Of a stretch of DNA of 64,000 nucleotides, positions 9,095 to 17,761 are shown piece after piece. Source of the stretch: Brasilonema sennae CENA114 (GTDB lineage Bacteria > Cyanobacteriota > Cyanobacteriia > Cyanobacteriales > Nostocaceae); assembly GCF_006968745.1 (NCBI RefSeq), contig NZ_CP030118.1, positions 6,092,809 through 6,156,808 of the forward strand. The letters run 5' to 3'. Within the stretch, counting starts at the first letter, position 1; each line of letters begins with the position of its first letter. The position numbers were made by a program, and so were the translations under genes. A model generated the notes under the pieces. The model saw only the letters and a program-made list of their open reading frames with translations, did not search any database and was not told the DNA's origin.

Positions 9095-9685
9095 ATGAGT
9101 ATTATCGAATTGCTAGAAGAACTGCGAGCGATCGCACAACTTGGATTAAACTATTCAAAAGACATTTATGATCGCGATCGCTACGAACGACTTCTCACTC
9201 TTGCCTCGGCACAATATTCAGCACTGTCTTCCCTCCCTAGTTCAGAAGTAGAAAAGCGATTTCGCGCAGAATTGGGCTACATTACGCCGAAAATAGGAGT
9301 ATCAGCTGCAATATTAAACGATCAGGGTGAGTTGTTGTTGGTTCAGCGAACTGACGATAGTACGTGGTGCTTGCCGTGTGGTTGGGCTGAAGTTCGAGAA
9401 ACGCCGCAGCAGTCGATGAAGCGCGAGGTGCAGGAAGAAACTGGTTTGCTTGTGGAAGTTGGTTCGTTGATTCGTCTTGGTTGCCGTATGCCTGGAGATT
9501 TTGGACAGCCCCACACCACTTACCATCTCCAGTTTTATTGCACAGTTGTTGGTGGAACGTTGCAAGAGTCCCATGAAACAACGAATGTTGGGTATTATGA
9601 TATATCCTCTATCAATAAATGGCATGCCGATCATCAGATTGACGCTGAAGCAGCACACCAGTATTGGGGACTTTTAAAAAAATAA
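9095..9685 (+). CDS. Nudix hydrolase with N-terminal Nudix_N domain
   Basis: 196 aa. The N-terminal 60 residues (IELLEELRAIAQLGLNYSKDIYDRDRYERL) match the Nudix_N helical domain seen in a bacterial subgroup of pyrophosphohydrolases. The catalytic Nudix box is intact: GWAEVRETPQQ followed by REVQEETGL. Such enzymes hydrolyse nucleoside diphosphate-linked substrates (ADP-ribose, sugar nucleotides or CDP-choline-like) with Mg2+. The exact substrate cannot be read from sequence. It is convergent with the PhoD-like gene, leaving a gap of about 25 bp. Confidence 0.9.
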   Translation: MSIIELLEELRAIAQLGLNYSKDIYDRDRYERLLTLASAQYSALSSLPSSEVEKRFRAELGYITPKIGVSAAILNDQGELLLVQRTDDSTWCLPCGWAEVRETPQQSMKREVQEETGLLVEVGSLIRLGCRMPGDFGQPHTTYHLQFYCTVVGGTLQESHETTNVGYYDISSINKWHADHQIDAEAAHQYWGLLKK

Positions 9686-9709
9686 ATGACATCGTTTCTG
9701 GTTTTTTGC

Positions 9710-12181
9710 TCACTCAGAGGCTACCGGATTTGATATAACTTCCTTCAATACCTCATTCATTGGATAATCTGGATTATCAAACGCGAGCGATACTTCACAT
9801 CTAGTTAACGGAAAAGGTTCCAAAAGCTTGCCATTTTCATGACTTTCCAAACGCCACCAAAGAGTTTGTACAGCTATCTCTTTACCATCGACAAACTCAA
9901 AAGTGATTTCACCAATATTATTTAATCCGACAACTTCTTTGCCTTTTGCTTTCTTACCTATATAATGATGATGGTTTCTTGCCATTGCGAGGTATTGTTC
10001 CAAAGGCTGCTTGCGGTCTTGTCCTGGTAGAGGTGCTTTTACAGAATATAATTTCTGAGAATTGTAGTTTTTTGGTTGATTAATTTCTTCTGCTTTCGCT
10101 GATAAAAAATCAATCCGGTACCACCATTCAGGTTGTTTGGTGATTTGTAAGACTCTAAACCAATCGCGTTCTAGCCCTAAATTCACTTTAGCAGGACTAC
10201 ATTTGACTCTCCAAGGAAGATGTTGAACGGTTTGATCGACAAGAGTATAAAAACCACCAATTTCTAGAAAATTTCCTCCTTTATTTTCCCATCCTAAAAA
10301 TTCTACTGTTGGGAAATATTTTAGAATCTTAAAAGGAACAAAACCTTTTGTATGCAATGAGTGGCTTCCACCGAACCCCTTGACTTCATTCTTAAGCGAA
10401 CTACTCGTAAATTGGGCAACAACAAGTTCAGTCTTGACATTTTTTGAACTTTGGAAAGGACGTATTGCCGAGTATTGCAAGCGAGCTGCAAAACTATAAT
10501 GAACATCACCAGATAAGATAATGACACGACTTTGGTGTGCAGGTAATGCTCGTAGTGCGAGTCTGGAAAACAACCTTTCAAATGCTGTTTCTTCTAAACC
10601 CCAAGCTTCAGGATCAAAACCCCAAGCCGCAGCACCCAACTTCTCTGCAATCGTTTTAGCTGTCTTTTGTAAGGTTTCTAAAAACGGTAAGCCAATAACT
10701 GGGCTAGGCGCTACCACCAAAGTCACTCGTGTATTTTGTGGGCGAACAACTTTTGAGATTTGTTCATCGCAACCTTCAGCACTTAAAAGTCCGGGAAAAT
10801 CAAAGTCCTTCCCTGGAAATTCTCGCCATGTGCGCGTATCCAGAACTAAAACTTCATATTCTGGAGTCGTTACAGTATAGTGCCATTTTAAAGAACCTTC
10901 TTGATGGATGCCTCGCCTTGGCTGACTTGTTTTAATATCTGCAAAGGATGGCAAACCAACACGCAAAGCAATTTCTTGTTCGTGCTGTGGGTTTGTGCTA
11001 AAGGAAGCTGACCATGCTTCGGTGGCTTTGAGTAGTGCTTCTCCTGGCTTTCCTTGTTCAAATTGTTCTGGTGTATTTCCCCAAGCTTGGCAGATAGCAC
11101 AAGCAAGTAAACCATTTTGGAGTACGCGCCGACCGAGAGGTTTATTAAGAGTGCGATCGCACCACGCAATATTTAAAAACCAGTCATCTGTAATTTCATG
11201 GTCATCAAATATCATGTATGTGGGAACATTTGCTAAAGCACGCCTAATATCTTTAATTGTTACTTGAAAATCTTGTAAATCGGCAACGTCTTCTGTAAAC
11301 GAAGTTCGACTTACTTCAGATTTTTGTACATTCGGATGAACATCTTCAAATGTTGGGAAATCTTCCGGTTTCGTCCACAGGACATCACTCCAAACAAATA
11401 AATACATTGCCAAAAATTCACCCAAGGTGAATAAATGACTTTTGGCAGTATTGGAAACTCTATTAAGTTTGCTAAAACTTGCCGTCAACCCAGCAGTATG
11501 TGTTGCTAAATTATTACGCTTTCCTGGATTCAACTCTTGATAATTTTGCACATCTGGTAATATTTCTGTCCATCCCAAAAGTGTCTGGCTAGCATCTATT
11601 AACATGAAAAGTAAAGCATCAGCCACATCATCCACATAAATTTGGTCACCTGTGAGGAAGAGTTGATGCGGTCGTTTTTTTGAATCTTGTTCTAATGCTT
11701 CCCTAATCATTTTGTCCACTGACGCAAGTGCATCAAGACTTTCACCGTGAGGCTTGCGACAAGAACCGTGAATAATTCGCACATCATTTAAACGACTTGG
11801 CACAAGTGCAAAACTTGGCAAGTCATATGGGGGATATATAATATCTTGTATTGATCCTTCTGGAGTTAAGACACCGGGCTGATTCAGCGTTTCCCCATGA
11901 CCAAAGTATAAATCGTAAAGATAATTTTCCCCGTGTAAGAGATTTGATGAAGTTTTAGCTGTGACAGCAACTATGTGCACAGAAGTACCACATTTTATCG
12001 TTTTTTGACTACCACTAAAAAGTCTTTTTTTCTTCGTATCGAATATTTCTAGAGTAACATTACGGCTTTCTTTCAAAGCCACCCATACAGTTACAGCATT
12101 GGGTTCAGTGCGTCGTAGAATTGGTCCAGCGAGAACAAGTGGCAGTTTGTTAATCCGTTCTCTTAGAGGTGTCCATATCAT
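9710..12181 (-). CDS. PhoD-like metallophosphatase (alkaline phosphatase D family)
   Basis: About 823 aa. Metal-binding motifs of the PhoD-like calcineurin fold are clear: GSCRKPHGE, LTGDQIYVDD, IFDDHEITDDW and a C-terminal SGDVHYSFAAR. An N-terminal fibronectin-like part (LAGPILRRTEPNAVTVWVAL) precedes the catalytic domain, as in this family. No signal peptide is evident, unlike secreted PhoD enzymes, so it is probably cytoplasmic. The frame remains open to a GTG at 12238, but the ATG at 12181 gives the family-like start MIWTPLRERINKLP. The long C-terminal section after the HYS motif (about 200 aa) is uncharacterised. Substrate may be a phosphodiester or monoester. Confidence 0.88.
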   Translation of the reverse strand: MIWTPLRERINKLPLVLAGPILRRTEPNAVTVWVALKESRNVTLEIFDTKKKRLFSGSQKTIKCGTSVHIVAVTAKTSSNLLHGENYLYDLYFGHGETLNQPGVLTPEGSIQDIIYPPYDLPSFALVPSRLNDVRIIHGSCRKPHGESLDALASVDKMIREALEQDSKKRPHQLFLTGDQIYVDDVADALLFMLIDASQTLLGWTEILPDVQNYQELNPGKRNNLATHTAGLTASFSKLNRVSNTAKSHLFTLGEFLAMYLFVWSDVLWTKPEDFPTFEDVHPNVQKSEVSRTSFTEDVADLQDFQVTIKDIRRALANVPTYMIFDDHEITDDWFLNIAWCDRTLNKPLGRRVLQNGLLACAICQAWGNTPEQFEQGKPGEALLKATEAWSASFSTNPQHEQEIALRVGLPSFADIKTSQPRRGIHQEGSLKWHYTVTTPEYEVLVLDTRTWREFPGKDFDFPGLLSAEGCDEQISKVVRPQNTRVTLVVAPSPVIGLPFLETLQKTAKTIAEKLGAAAWGFDPEAWGLEETAFERLFSRLALRALPAHQSRVIILSGDVHYSFAARLQYSAIRPFQSSKNVKTELVVAQFTSSSLKNEVKGFGGSHSLHTKGFVPFKILKYFPTVEFLGWENKGGNFLEIGGFYTLVDQTVQHLPWRVKCSPAKVNLGLERDWFRVLQITKQPEWWYRIDFLSAKAEEINQPKNYNSQKLYSVKAPLPGQDRKQPLEQYLAMARNHHHYIGKKAKGKEVVGLNNIGEITFEFVDGKEIAVQTLWWRLESHENGKLLEPFPLTRCEVSLAFDNPDYPMNEVLKEVISNPVASE

Positions 12182-12463
12182 GGATTTTCTGCCATCAACA
12201 CTACACTTTGAGCATATTTGTTCTCCAAAATTTGTCACTTTTAGAGAAACAACATTCTACAATTGTAAGACCCCGCGACGAAATAGTTCTACAATAATCT
12301 GCCAGCGTCCCTCTATTTCTTCAACTACATTATAACGCTTCTAAGTATTAGATGCTTTTTGTGAATAAGGCACAGCAATACTCTGCCTAACCATGTGGTT
12401 TATGGTTTTGAAAGCGCTGTCAAGCTAAAATCCCCGTCTGCTTGATATCACAAAGCTACAACA
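12182..12463. other. Intergenic region with half-terminator
   Basis: At about 12426-12443 it has AATCCCCGTCTGCTTG, which matches one arm of the terminator downstream of the sister gene (12921-12956). The second arm has been lost. Otherwise nothing assignable. Confidence 0.4.
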
Positions 12464-12712
12464 CTAACGTACTGCTTGCTCCAATTTCTCCCAGGTTTTA
12501 GGACCAGCAATCCCATCGATAGACAGTCCATAATATTTTTGGAACAGCTTAACAGCCGTTTGTGTATTATATCCAAAATATCCGTCAACATTCAGAGGCG
12601 GAGGATTTCCAGAGTTTCGTTTACGATCAACTCGATTCAGCAAGTTTTGCAAATGTCTTACTGGTTCACCTGTACTACCTTGTCGCAGTTGAGGATGAGC
12701 TTGAGTAGACAT
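12464..12712 (-). CDS. Mini peptidoglycan-binding domain protein (copy 1)
   Basis: 82 aa, essentially one PG_binding_1 domain: LRQGSTGEPVRHLQNLLN, then NVDGYFGYNTQTAVKLFQK and GIAGPKTWEKL. No signal peptide or catalytic domain is present. The motif G-x-F/Y-G-x-x-T-x-x-A-V-x-x-F-Q is the family hallmark. A nearly same-length paralog lies 277 bp upstream (12990-13238), with similar 5' flank (ATAATTCTCC before the start) and similar 3' flank. The pair is therefore a tandem duplication including regulatory DNA. It may be a free cell-wall-binding or adaptor module, but how it would be exported is not visible. Confidence 0.85.
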   Translation of the reverse strand: MSTQAHPQLRQGSTGEPVRHLQNLLNRVDRKRNSGNPPPLNVDGYFGYNTQTAVKLFQKYYGLSIDGIAGPKTWEKLEQAVR

Positions 12713-12920
12713 AATTCTCCTTTGTTGAGGTTCACTCAGGTAGCTTTAAAGGAGAAAGTCATTTCCTTCCCCCCTGCAAAAGTAATAGTTGGTAGCAAAG
12801 TCAACTTATGCAGTTTTCACCAAAAAATCCAGTTTCTCGTCCTGACTCTCCATTCCAAGATAGTCTCACTGATCATTACCCGAGAACATTTAATTTTAGG
12901 AAAATCATCTCAAAGCTAAA

Positions 12921-12956
12921 ACCCCCGTCTGCTTGGGATAACAAACAGACGGGGGT
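12921..12956 (-). terminator. Intrinsic terminator of copy-2 PG-binding gene
   Basis: Perfect 11-bp stem ACCCCCGTCTG/CAGACGGGGGT with a 14-nt loop. On the minus strand it is followed by TTTTAGCTTT. It sits 34 nt beyond the stop codon of the gene at 12990-13238. Confidence 0.8.
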
Positions 12957-12989
12957 AATAACTTCTAAATCCGACGTAAAGCTAAGACA

Positions 12990-13238
12990 CTAACTTGCTG
13001 CTTCGGTCAATTTCGCCCAGGTTTTAGAACCAACAACTCCATCAATAGTTAATCCATAAAATTTTTGGAAGTTCTTAACAGCAGTCTCAGTATTATCTCC
13101 AAATTCTCCGTCCTCTTTTAGAGGAGGAGGATTTCCAAAGTTTTTTTTGCGATCAGCCTGATTCAGCAACTTTTGCAGACGGGTGACTTCTGGACCTTGG
13201 CTGCCTTTTTTGAGAATAGGTTGAGCTTGAGTAGACAT
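12990..13238 (-). CDS. Mini peptidoglycan-binding domain protein (copy 2)
   Basis: 82 aa, single PG_binding_1 domain: LKKGSQGPEVTRLQKLLNQ, KEDGEFGDNTETAVKNFQK, GVVGSKTWAKL. Roughly 60 percent identical by eye to the protein at 12464-12712, with no gaps. No secretion signal. It has its own strong terminator, so the two copies are probably transcribed separately. The AGGAG-like sequence (GGAGAATTAT before ATG) is shared by both copies and fixes the start. Confidence 0.86.
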   Translation of the reverse strand: MSTQAQPILKKGSQGPEVTRLQKLLNQADRKKNFGNPPPLKEDGEFGDNTETAVKNFQKFYGLTIDGVVGSKTWAKLTEAAS

Positions 13239-13353
13239 AATTCTCCTGGATTAAAATTGGGTAGAGTTATTTTGAAGGTGAAGGTTCTTTCCTTCCCCTC
13301 TGCCAAAATAGAATCACCCTTGTGACTTCGTCAATCCCCTATTCTCAATTCCT

Positions 13354-14295
13354 ATGACTCCCCCCTCCATCCTTGCCCTTATTGATCGCGCCTACACTGA
13401 AAACTGGGAAGCGCTTGACCTAATGGGGAAGAAACTCACGGAAGTCCCGCCAGAGATTGGGCGGTTGACTCAGTTGGAATATCTTGACCTCTCTTTTAAC
13501 CCCATCGCAGTGATTCCAGAGGCGATCACACAACTCACCAATCTCACCACGCTTCGCATCAATAGCTGCGATATCTCCGTTGTGCCGGACGCGATCGCCC
13601 GACTGACCAATCTCACGACGCTTCACCTCCAGGACAACCAGATCAGAGTGATTCCAGAGGCGATCAGACAACTTACTAATCTCACGACGCTTGACCTCTG
13701 CGAGAACCAAATCAGAGTGATTCCAGAGGCGATCGGACAACTTACTAATCTCACGATGCTTGAACTCTTTGCCAACCAAATCACCACTGTGCCGGACGCG
13801 ATCACACAACTTACTAATCTCACAACGCTTCGCCTCGATGGCAACCAAATCACAATTGTGCCGGCTGCGATCGCACAACTCATTAATCTGGCATGGATTT
13901 CCCTCGCTGGCAACAAAATCGCCGTTGTGCCGGACGCGATCGCACAACTCACTAATCTCACAAGGCTTGACCTCGATTATAACCAAATCGCCGTTGTGCC
14001 GGATGTGATCACACAACTCACTAATCTCACGACACTTGACCTCGATTATAACCAAATCGCCGTTGTGCCGGACGCGATCGCACAACTCACTAATCTCACA
14101 AGGCTTAACCTCGGTGGCAACGAAATCACAATTGTGCCGGCTGCGATCGCACAACTCACTAATCTCACATGGCTTGTCCTAAAAAATAACCCCATTCAAA
14201 ATCTGTCGCCTGAAATTGTTCGTAAAGGCTGGGGTAAGTATGATTGGCAAGACGGTGAACCGCAGGTAATTTTCGCCTATCTTACAAAATGTTGA
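13354..14295 (+). CDS. Leucine-rich repeat protein (ROCO-like LRR stump)
   Basis: 313 aa made almost wholly of about eleven 23-residue LRRs (residues about 28-280; consensus PDAIAQLTNLTTLDLDYNQIAVV). Each unit is encoded by a 69-bp repeat carrying HIP1-like GCGATCGC sequences. The last part, NNPIQNLSPEIVRKGW...VIFAYL, resembles the junction where cyanobacterial ROCO proteins pass from LRRs into the Roc GTPase, but here the protein ends. LRRs of this type mediate protein-protein contacts; the partner is unknown. It may be a free-standing LRR protein or a truncated ROCO. The long open frames on the opposite strand are a by-product of the repeats. Confidence 0.85.
   Translation: MTPPSILALIDRAYTENWEALDLMGKKLTEVPPEIGRLTQLEYLDLSFNPIAVIPEAITQLTNLTTLRINSCDISVVPDAIARLTNLTTLHLQDNQIRVIPEAIRQLTNLTTLDLCENQIRVIPEAIGQLTNLTMLELFANQITTVPDAITQLTNLTTLRLDGNQITIVPAAIAQLINLAWISLAGNKIAVVPDAIAQLTNLTRLDLDYNQIAVVPDVITQLTNLTTLDLDYNQIAVVPDAIAQLTNLTRLNLGGNEITIVPAAIAQLTNLTWLVLKNNPIQNLSPEIVRKGWGKYDWQDGEPQVIFAYLTKC
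13500..14190. repeat. 69-bp LRR-coding tandem repeats with HIP1 sites
   Basis: About ten tandem 69-bp units (phrases such as CAACTCACTAATCTCAC and GTGCCGGACGCGATC recur every 69 bp). Several contain the HIP1 octamer GCGATCGC. Units starting near 13913 and 14051 are nearly identical, which suggests recent duplication. Confidence 0.85.
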
Positions 14296-14560
14296 ATGAT
14301 TTGAATCCTATTGACCTACCAATGCTGAAACACGCAGTTGGCTTCATGCCTATCTCTGAGCGTGATTGTAGTTCACAAAGTAAAACTTTGGACTCATACG
14401 AAGTTGCCAAAGATAATATTGTTACATTTCGTTATATTGAACACAACCAGGAAAATCCGACTTCTCCTAAATAATACTATCTATAGCAACTTCGTATCAT
14501 GCATAAAGAATTTGGTCTATCAATCTGATTTTCCATTCCAAGTACCAACGCCACAACAAC

Positions 14561-14911
14561 CTACCGTTTCTCCAATTTAGCAACTCGGCCTTCTAGTGCA
14601 TTGACTTGCTGCTTGAGTTCTATCACCAGAGTTGCTAGTCTATCAAACATCTTCTCTCGTTCTTGCGGCGACACAGTTCTTCCAGAACGTGGAGATGGTG
14701 TAATCGTTGCGCTACCAGAAGGCGAGGATCGCCCACTTTGATTTAACTGCGCCTCAATGCGATTAACCCGCGACACCAAACGATTAAAATCCGCTTCTAG
14801 GTTATAGAAGCGAGATTCTATTTGCTGAGATAAGGCAGTGTTTGAAAAGACTGTGCCCCAAAGTAGAATAGGCAAAAATAGGGCTAATGCCATCAGCCCA
14901 ATACGTTTCAT
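14561..14911 (-). CDS. Small exported coiled-coil protein
   Basis: 116 aa, not a named family that I recognise. An N-terminal signal peptide (LMALALFLPILLWGTVFSNTALS) is followed by two coiled-coil stretches: ESRFYNLEADFNRLVSRVNRIEAQL and a C-terminal LATLVIELKQQVNALEGRVAKLEKR. A Ser/Pro-rich linker lies between them. It is probably periplasmic or membrane-tethered. It lies downstream of and codirectional with the HCF173-like gene, separated by 66 bp in reverse orientation order, so it could be independently expressed. Confidence 0.7.
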   Translation of the reverse strand: MKRIGLMALALFLPILLWGTVFSNTALSQQIESRFYNLEADFNRLVSRVNRIEAQLNQSGRSSPSGSATITPSPRSGRTVSPQEREKMFDRLATLVIELKQQVNALEGRVAKLEKR

Positions 14912-14977
14912 GACTTTGCTACCCCTTGTAAAACTTATCCAAAGTTGCTTACATGAACTACCTCACACACTCTACCC

Positions 14978-16459
14978 TCAGTTTGGTAGCAGTTGAGAAA
15001 ATAACCTTTGCCAATCAATATAACTAGCAGTATTTTCTCCCTGTTTCACCTCAAATGTGACGTTAGACGCTTTCGTTTGTTGTAGGGCTTCTACACAAAG
15101 TTTAGCCACATCCTCGCGGCTGATTTTTCCTTTGATATTGTCACCTTGCTCTAAAATAAACTCCTTACCCCCGACTTCCTCAGTCAGCGCACATGGTCTA
15201 ATAATCGCGTAAGGAATTCCGCTTTCTCTTAAACTATCTTCTCCCTTCAACTTCCATGTTAAAATTCCTCCTAACTGGTCATTTAATTTGACCGCTGGCG
15301 GTTCTTCATCTAAATTGATTCCAGGACGACCAGGACGAGTCACACCCGCTGAACTAACTAAGACAAACTGTGGTAAATTTGCCCCACCATAAGCTTTCAT
15401 CGATTCCACTTCCAAAGCAAAACCACCAGGAGAAAATTGAGGATTTAACTCACCATCATATTCAAACTTGCTCAACATCAGTTGAAAAGAGCAAATTTTG
15501 CTTTGATCAATTTGCGGTGAATCTTTGACAGTTTTGGCACGAAATACCGCAATCATCTGGGCAAAAGGAATGCGAACATTCATCCAGGTATTAGCTTCTG
15601 TATTAAAAGAGTAACTGTAGGCAACACCATCCCATTGCGCTTCTGTACGCATAAGGAATTTATAGCGCTTACCATCACCTTTTAAGCGCAATTCTACACC
15701 TTCGTAACCAGAGAGATTGAAGGGAGGGGCGAAATTTTTCGTTCTTACAGAAGCAAAGCCTCCTGAGTTCGCAGTTGAGACATTTCCAGCAAACAAAGCT
15801 GTTTGTTCCACCAATTGAATTTGACTTTGACTCACGCCACCCATGACAACATCATCCACCGCACCCCAAATATTTTTTAATTCTGTTGATGGTTTTGTGA
15901 AATCAAAGAATAGTTTTTCCCCCGCTTTCGGCAGATATTTGGCAGCAGCTTCTACCAAGTTTTTCACACCTTGATATTCTACGTTTTCAGGGGTGTCACC
16001 AACAATTTCTGGTTGATAAAATTTGATGCCTTGATAATACTTGGCACGTTCTGGAGTATCTCCTTCTACTGGTTGCACACGTACCGCTGTACAGGATATA
16101 ACCGCTTGGATATTAGCCATAACTAGGGAATTTAAAGTTTCTGGCTTAGTAATATCTGCAACAACTAATTCAACATGATCACTAAGAACTGACCGTGCTT
16201 TGTCGATATCTCGCACGAGTGCACGTACTTTATAACCCGCATCCAGCAGTCGTTTGACCACTCGCTGACCAACTCCACCCGTTGCACCTGCTACTAATAT
16301 CACACCCACTTGTTTTGCTCCATCAGGTATATTTTGGCTACTATTAAGACGACCTTGAATCAAATCCTGTACCCAGTTGACAAAAGGGACGACCTCAAAA
16401 TAAGTCAGGGTTTGGATGAATCTGCCTAAATCCCATTGAGAGCGATTGTTGTTAGTCAC
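14978..16459 (-). CDS. Atypical SDR with CIA30 domain (HCF173-like)
   Basis: 493 aa. An NmrA-like Rossmann start (VAGATGGVGQRVVKRLLDAG, about residues 53-72) is interrupted by a CIA30/NDUFAF1-type domain (about 185-355: LFFDFTKPS, WGAVDDVVMGGVSQS, PGGFALEVESMKAYG). The SDR fold then resumes (VSSAGVTRPGRPG, PYAIIRPCALTEE). This architecture is that of plant HCF173, which is needed for psbA mRNA translation, and of its cyanobacterial relatives. A role in photosystem II biogenesis is inferred from that relationship. Hydride-transfer activity is unlikely because the YxxxK catalytic pair is not evident. Confidence 0.85.
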   Translation of the reverse strand: MTNNNRSQWDLGRFIQTLTYFEVVPFVNWVQDLIQGRLNSSQNIPDGAKQVGVILVAGATGGVGQRVVKRLLDAGYKVRALVRDIDKARSVLSDHVELVVADITKPETLNSLVMANIQAVISCTAVRVQPVEGDTPERAKYYQGIKFYQPEIVGDTPENVEYQGVKNLVEAAAKYLPKAGEKLFFDFTKPSTELKNIWGAVDDVVMGGVSQSQIQLVEQTALFAGNVSTANSGGFASVRTKNFAPPFNLSGYEGVELRLKGDGKRYKFLMRTEAQWDGVAYSYSFNTEANTWMNVRIPFAQMIAVFRAKTVKDSPQIDQSKICSFQLMLSKFEYDGELNPQFSPGGFALEVESMKAYGGANLPQFVLVSSAGVTRPGRPGINLDEEPPAVKLNDQLGGILTWKLKGEDSLRESGIPYAIIRPCALTEEVGGKEFILEQGDNIKGKISREDVAKLCVEALQQTKASNVTFEVKQGENTASYIDWQRLFSQLLPN

Positions 16460-16828
16460 GATTCATATCTTATGGCTTGTTCCATTGCATAATCATCATT
16501 ATATAGTAGTCCTATAGACAGGTGAAAAATTACAGCAATCCTAGATAAGTCGTGAACAAAAAAACCAACCGCAAAGGACGCAAAGGACGCAAAGAAAAGA
16601 AAGAGAAGAAGAGGAGGATGTTCATATCCTATTTAGGAAGGCTGTAATAACTCATGACATTAATCATCAATATTGATATGATGAAAGCATTGGGAGTATA
16701 CAGGCAAAAAATGGCAAGCACAAAAGTGATACGCCATAATTATTTGATTTGTAGCCAACAACCTTGACCTATACGCCACCAGGCTTTAACTTGCCACTAG
16801 AAACACATATTCACGAGGGTAGCAAACT
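16460..16828. other. Intergenic region with 'acgcaaagg' repeat
   Basis: Contains the degenerate tandem ACCGCAAAGGACGCAAAGGACGC-type cyanobacterial repeat (about 16565-16600), also seen in other forms at 18700-18735 and 63480. The remainder probably carries promoters for the two divergent genes. Confidence 0.45.
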
Positions 16829-17731
16829 ATGCTCCAGTTTCAACCTCCTGGCTTTGGACAAAAAGTCGTTCATACCTCTGTGGGGTTTATGACTTACTAC
16901 ACCCAAACGACTGCACCTTGGTTGATTGCTGAGAGAGAAAATTTATCCCCCCTAGTTTTTCTCCATAACTTTGGTGGCGGGGCTTGTGCTTATGAATGGT
17001 CTAAAGTTTACCCTGCTTTTGCAGCTAGGTACGAGGTTATAGCGCCGGACTTAATTGGTTGGGGTGAATCTGCACATCCTGTGCGAGATTACCAAATTAA
17101 CGATTATTTGACGAGTATTGCAGAGTTTATTAGACATACTTGTCGTCCACCAGTAACGGTGATTGCGTCTTCATTAACGGCTGCTTTGATGATTCGCCTC
17201 GCGATCGCTCACCCTTTTTTATTTCAAGCCCTGTTTTTGGTGTGTCCCTCTGGATTTGATGATTTTGGGCAAGGTGCAGGACGCAGACTTCCACTTGGAC
17301 TAATCAACATACCACTCTTGGATGATTTCATTTATACTGTTGGCGCTCAAAATGAACTGGCGGTACGCAACTTTTTACAAAGTTTTTTGTTTGCCAAACC
17401 AGAACGAGTTTCTTCAGAAATGGTACAAGCTTTCTTAGCCTCTGCAAAACAACCTAATGCTAAGTTTGCAGCCTTGGCATTTTTACAGGGTAACGTTTAC
17501 TTTGATTTGAGTTTGTACATTCAACAACTGACTATTCCTACAGTGATATTGTGGGGTGAAAAGGCACAATTTACTAGTGTTCAGCTAGGACAGCGTTTGA
17601 GGAAGTTAAATACCAATGCAATTCGTGATTTTCATACAATTCCAGATGCAGGAGTCTTACCCCATTTGGAAAGACCTGAGATTGTGATTGGTTTGTTGCA
17701 AGAGTTTCTAGATCTTCATAACATAAATTAA
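16829..17731 (+). CDS. Alpha/beta-hydrolase-fold protein (second paralog)
   Basis: 300 aa, about half identical to the protein at 4475-5380. Shared blocks are QPPGFGQK, YEWSKVYPAFAA, APDLIGWGES and the nucleophile elbow IASSLTA. As in the paralog, the Asp position after strand 6 is not acidic (WGEKAQFTS) and the expected GH before LPHLERP is GV. The catalytic triad is therefore probably incomplete. The next gene starts about 30 bp downstream, so the two are likely cotranscribed. Substrate unknown. Confidence 0.86.
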   Translation: MLQFQPPGFGQKVVHTSVGFMTYYTQTTAPWLIAERENLSPLVFLHNFGGGACAYEWSKVYPAFAARYEVIAPDLIGWGESAHPVRDYQINDYLTSIAEFIRHTCRPPVTVIASSLTAALMIRLAIAHPFLFQALFLVCPSGFDDFGQGAGRRLPLGLINIPLLDDFIYTVGAQNELAVRNFLQSFLFAKPERVSSEMVQAFLASAKQPNAKFAALAFLQGNVYFDLSLYIQQLTIPTVILWGEKAQFTSVQLGQRLRKLNTNAIRDFHTIPDAGVLPHLERPEIVIGLLQEFLDLHNIN

Positions 17732-17761
17732 GTGATTTTTAACACTCTTTCTTTGCTGATC

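Noticed and set aside
13420..14154. Long open frames on the minus strand opposite the LRR gene
   Set aside because: They mirror the 69-bp LRR repeats; the plus-strand protein has a clear LRR consensus.
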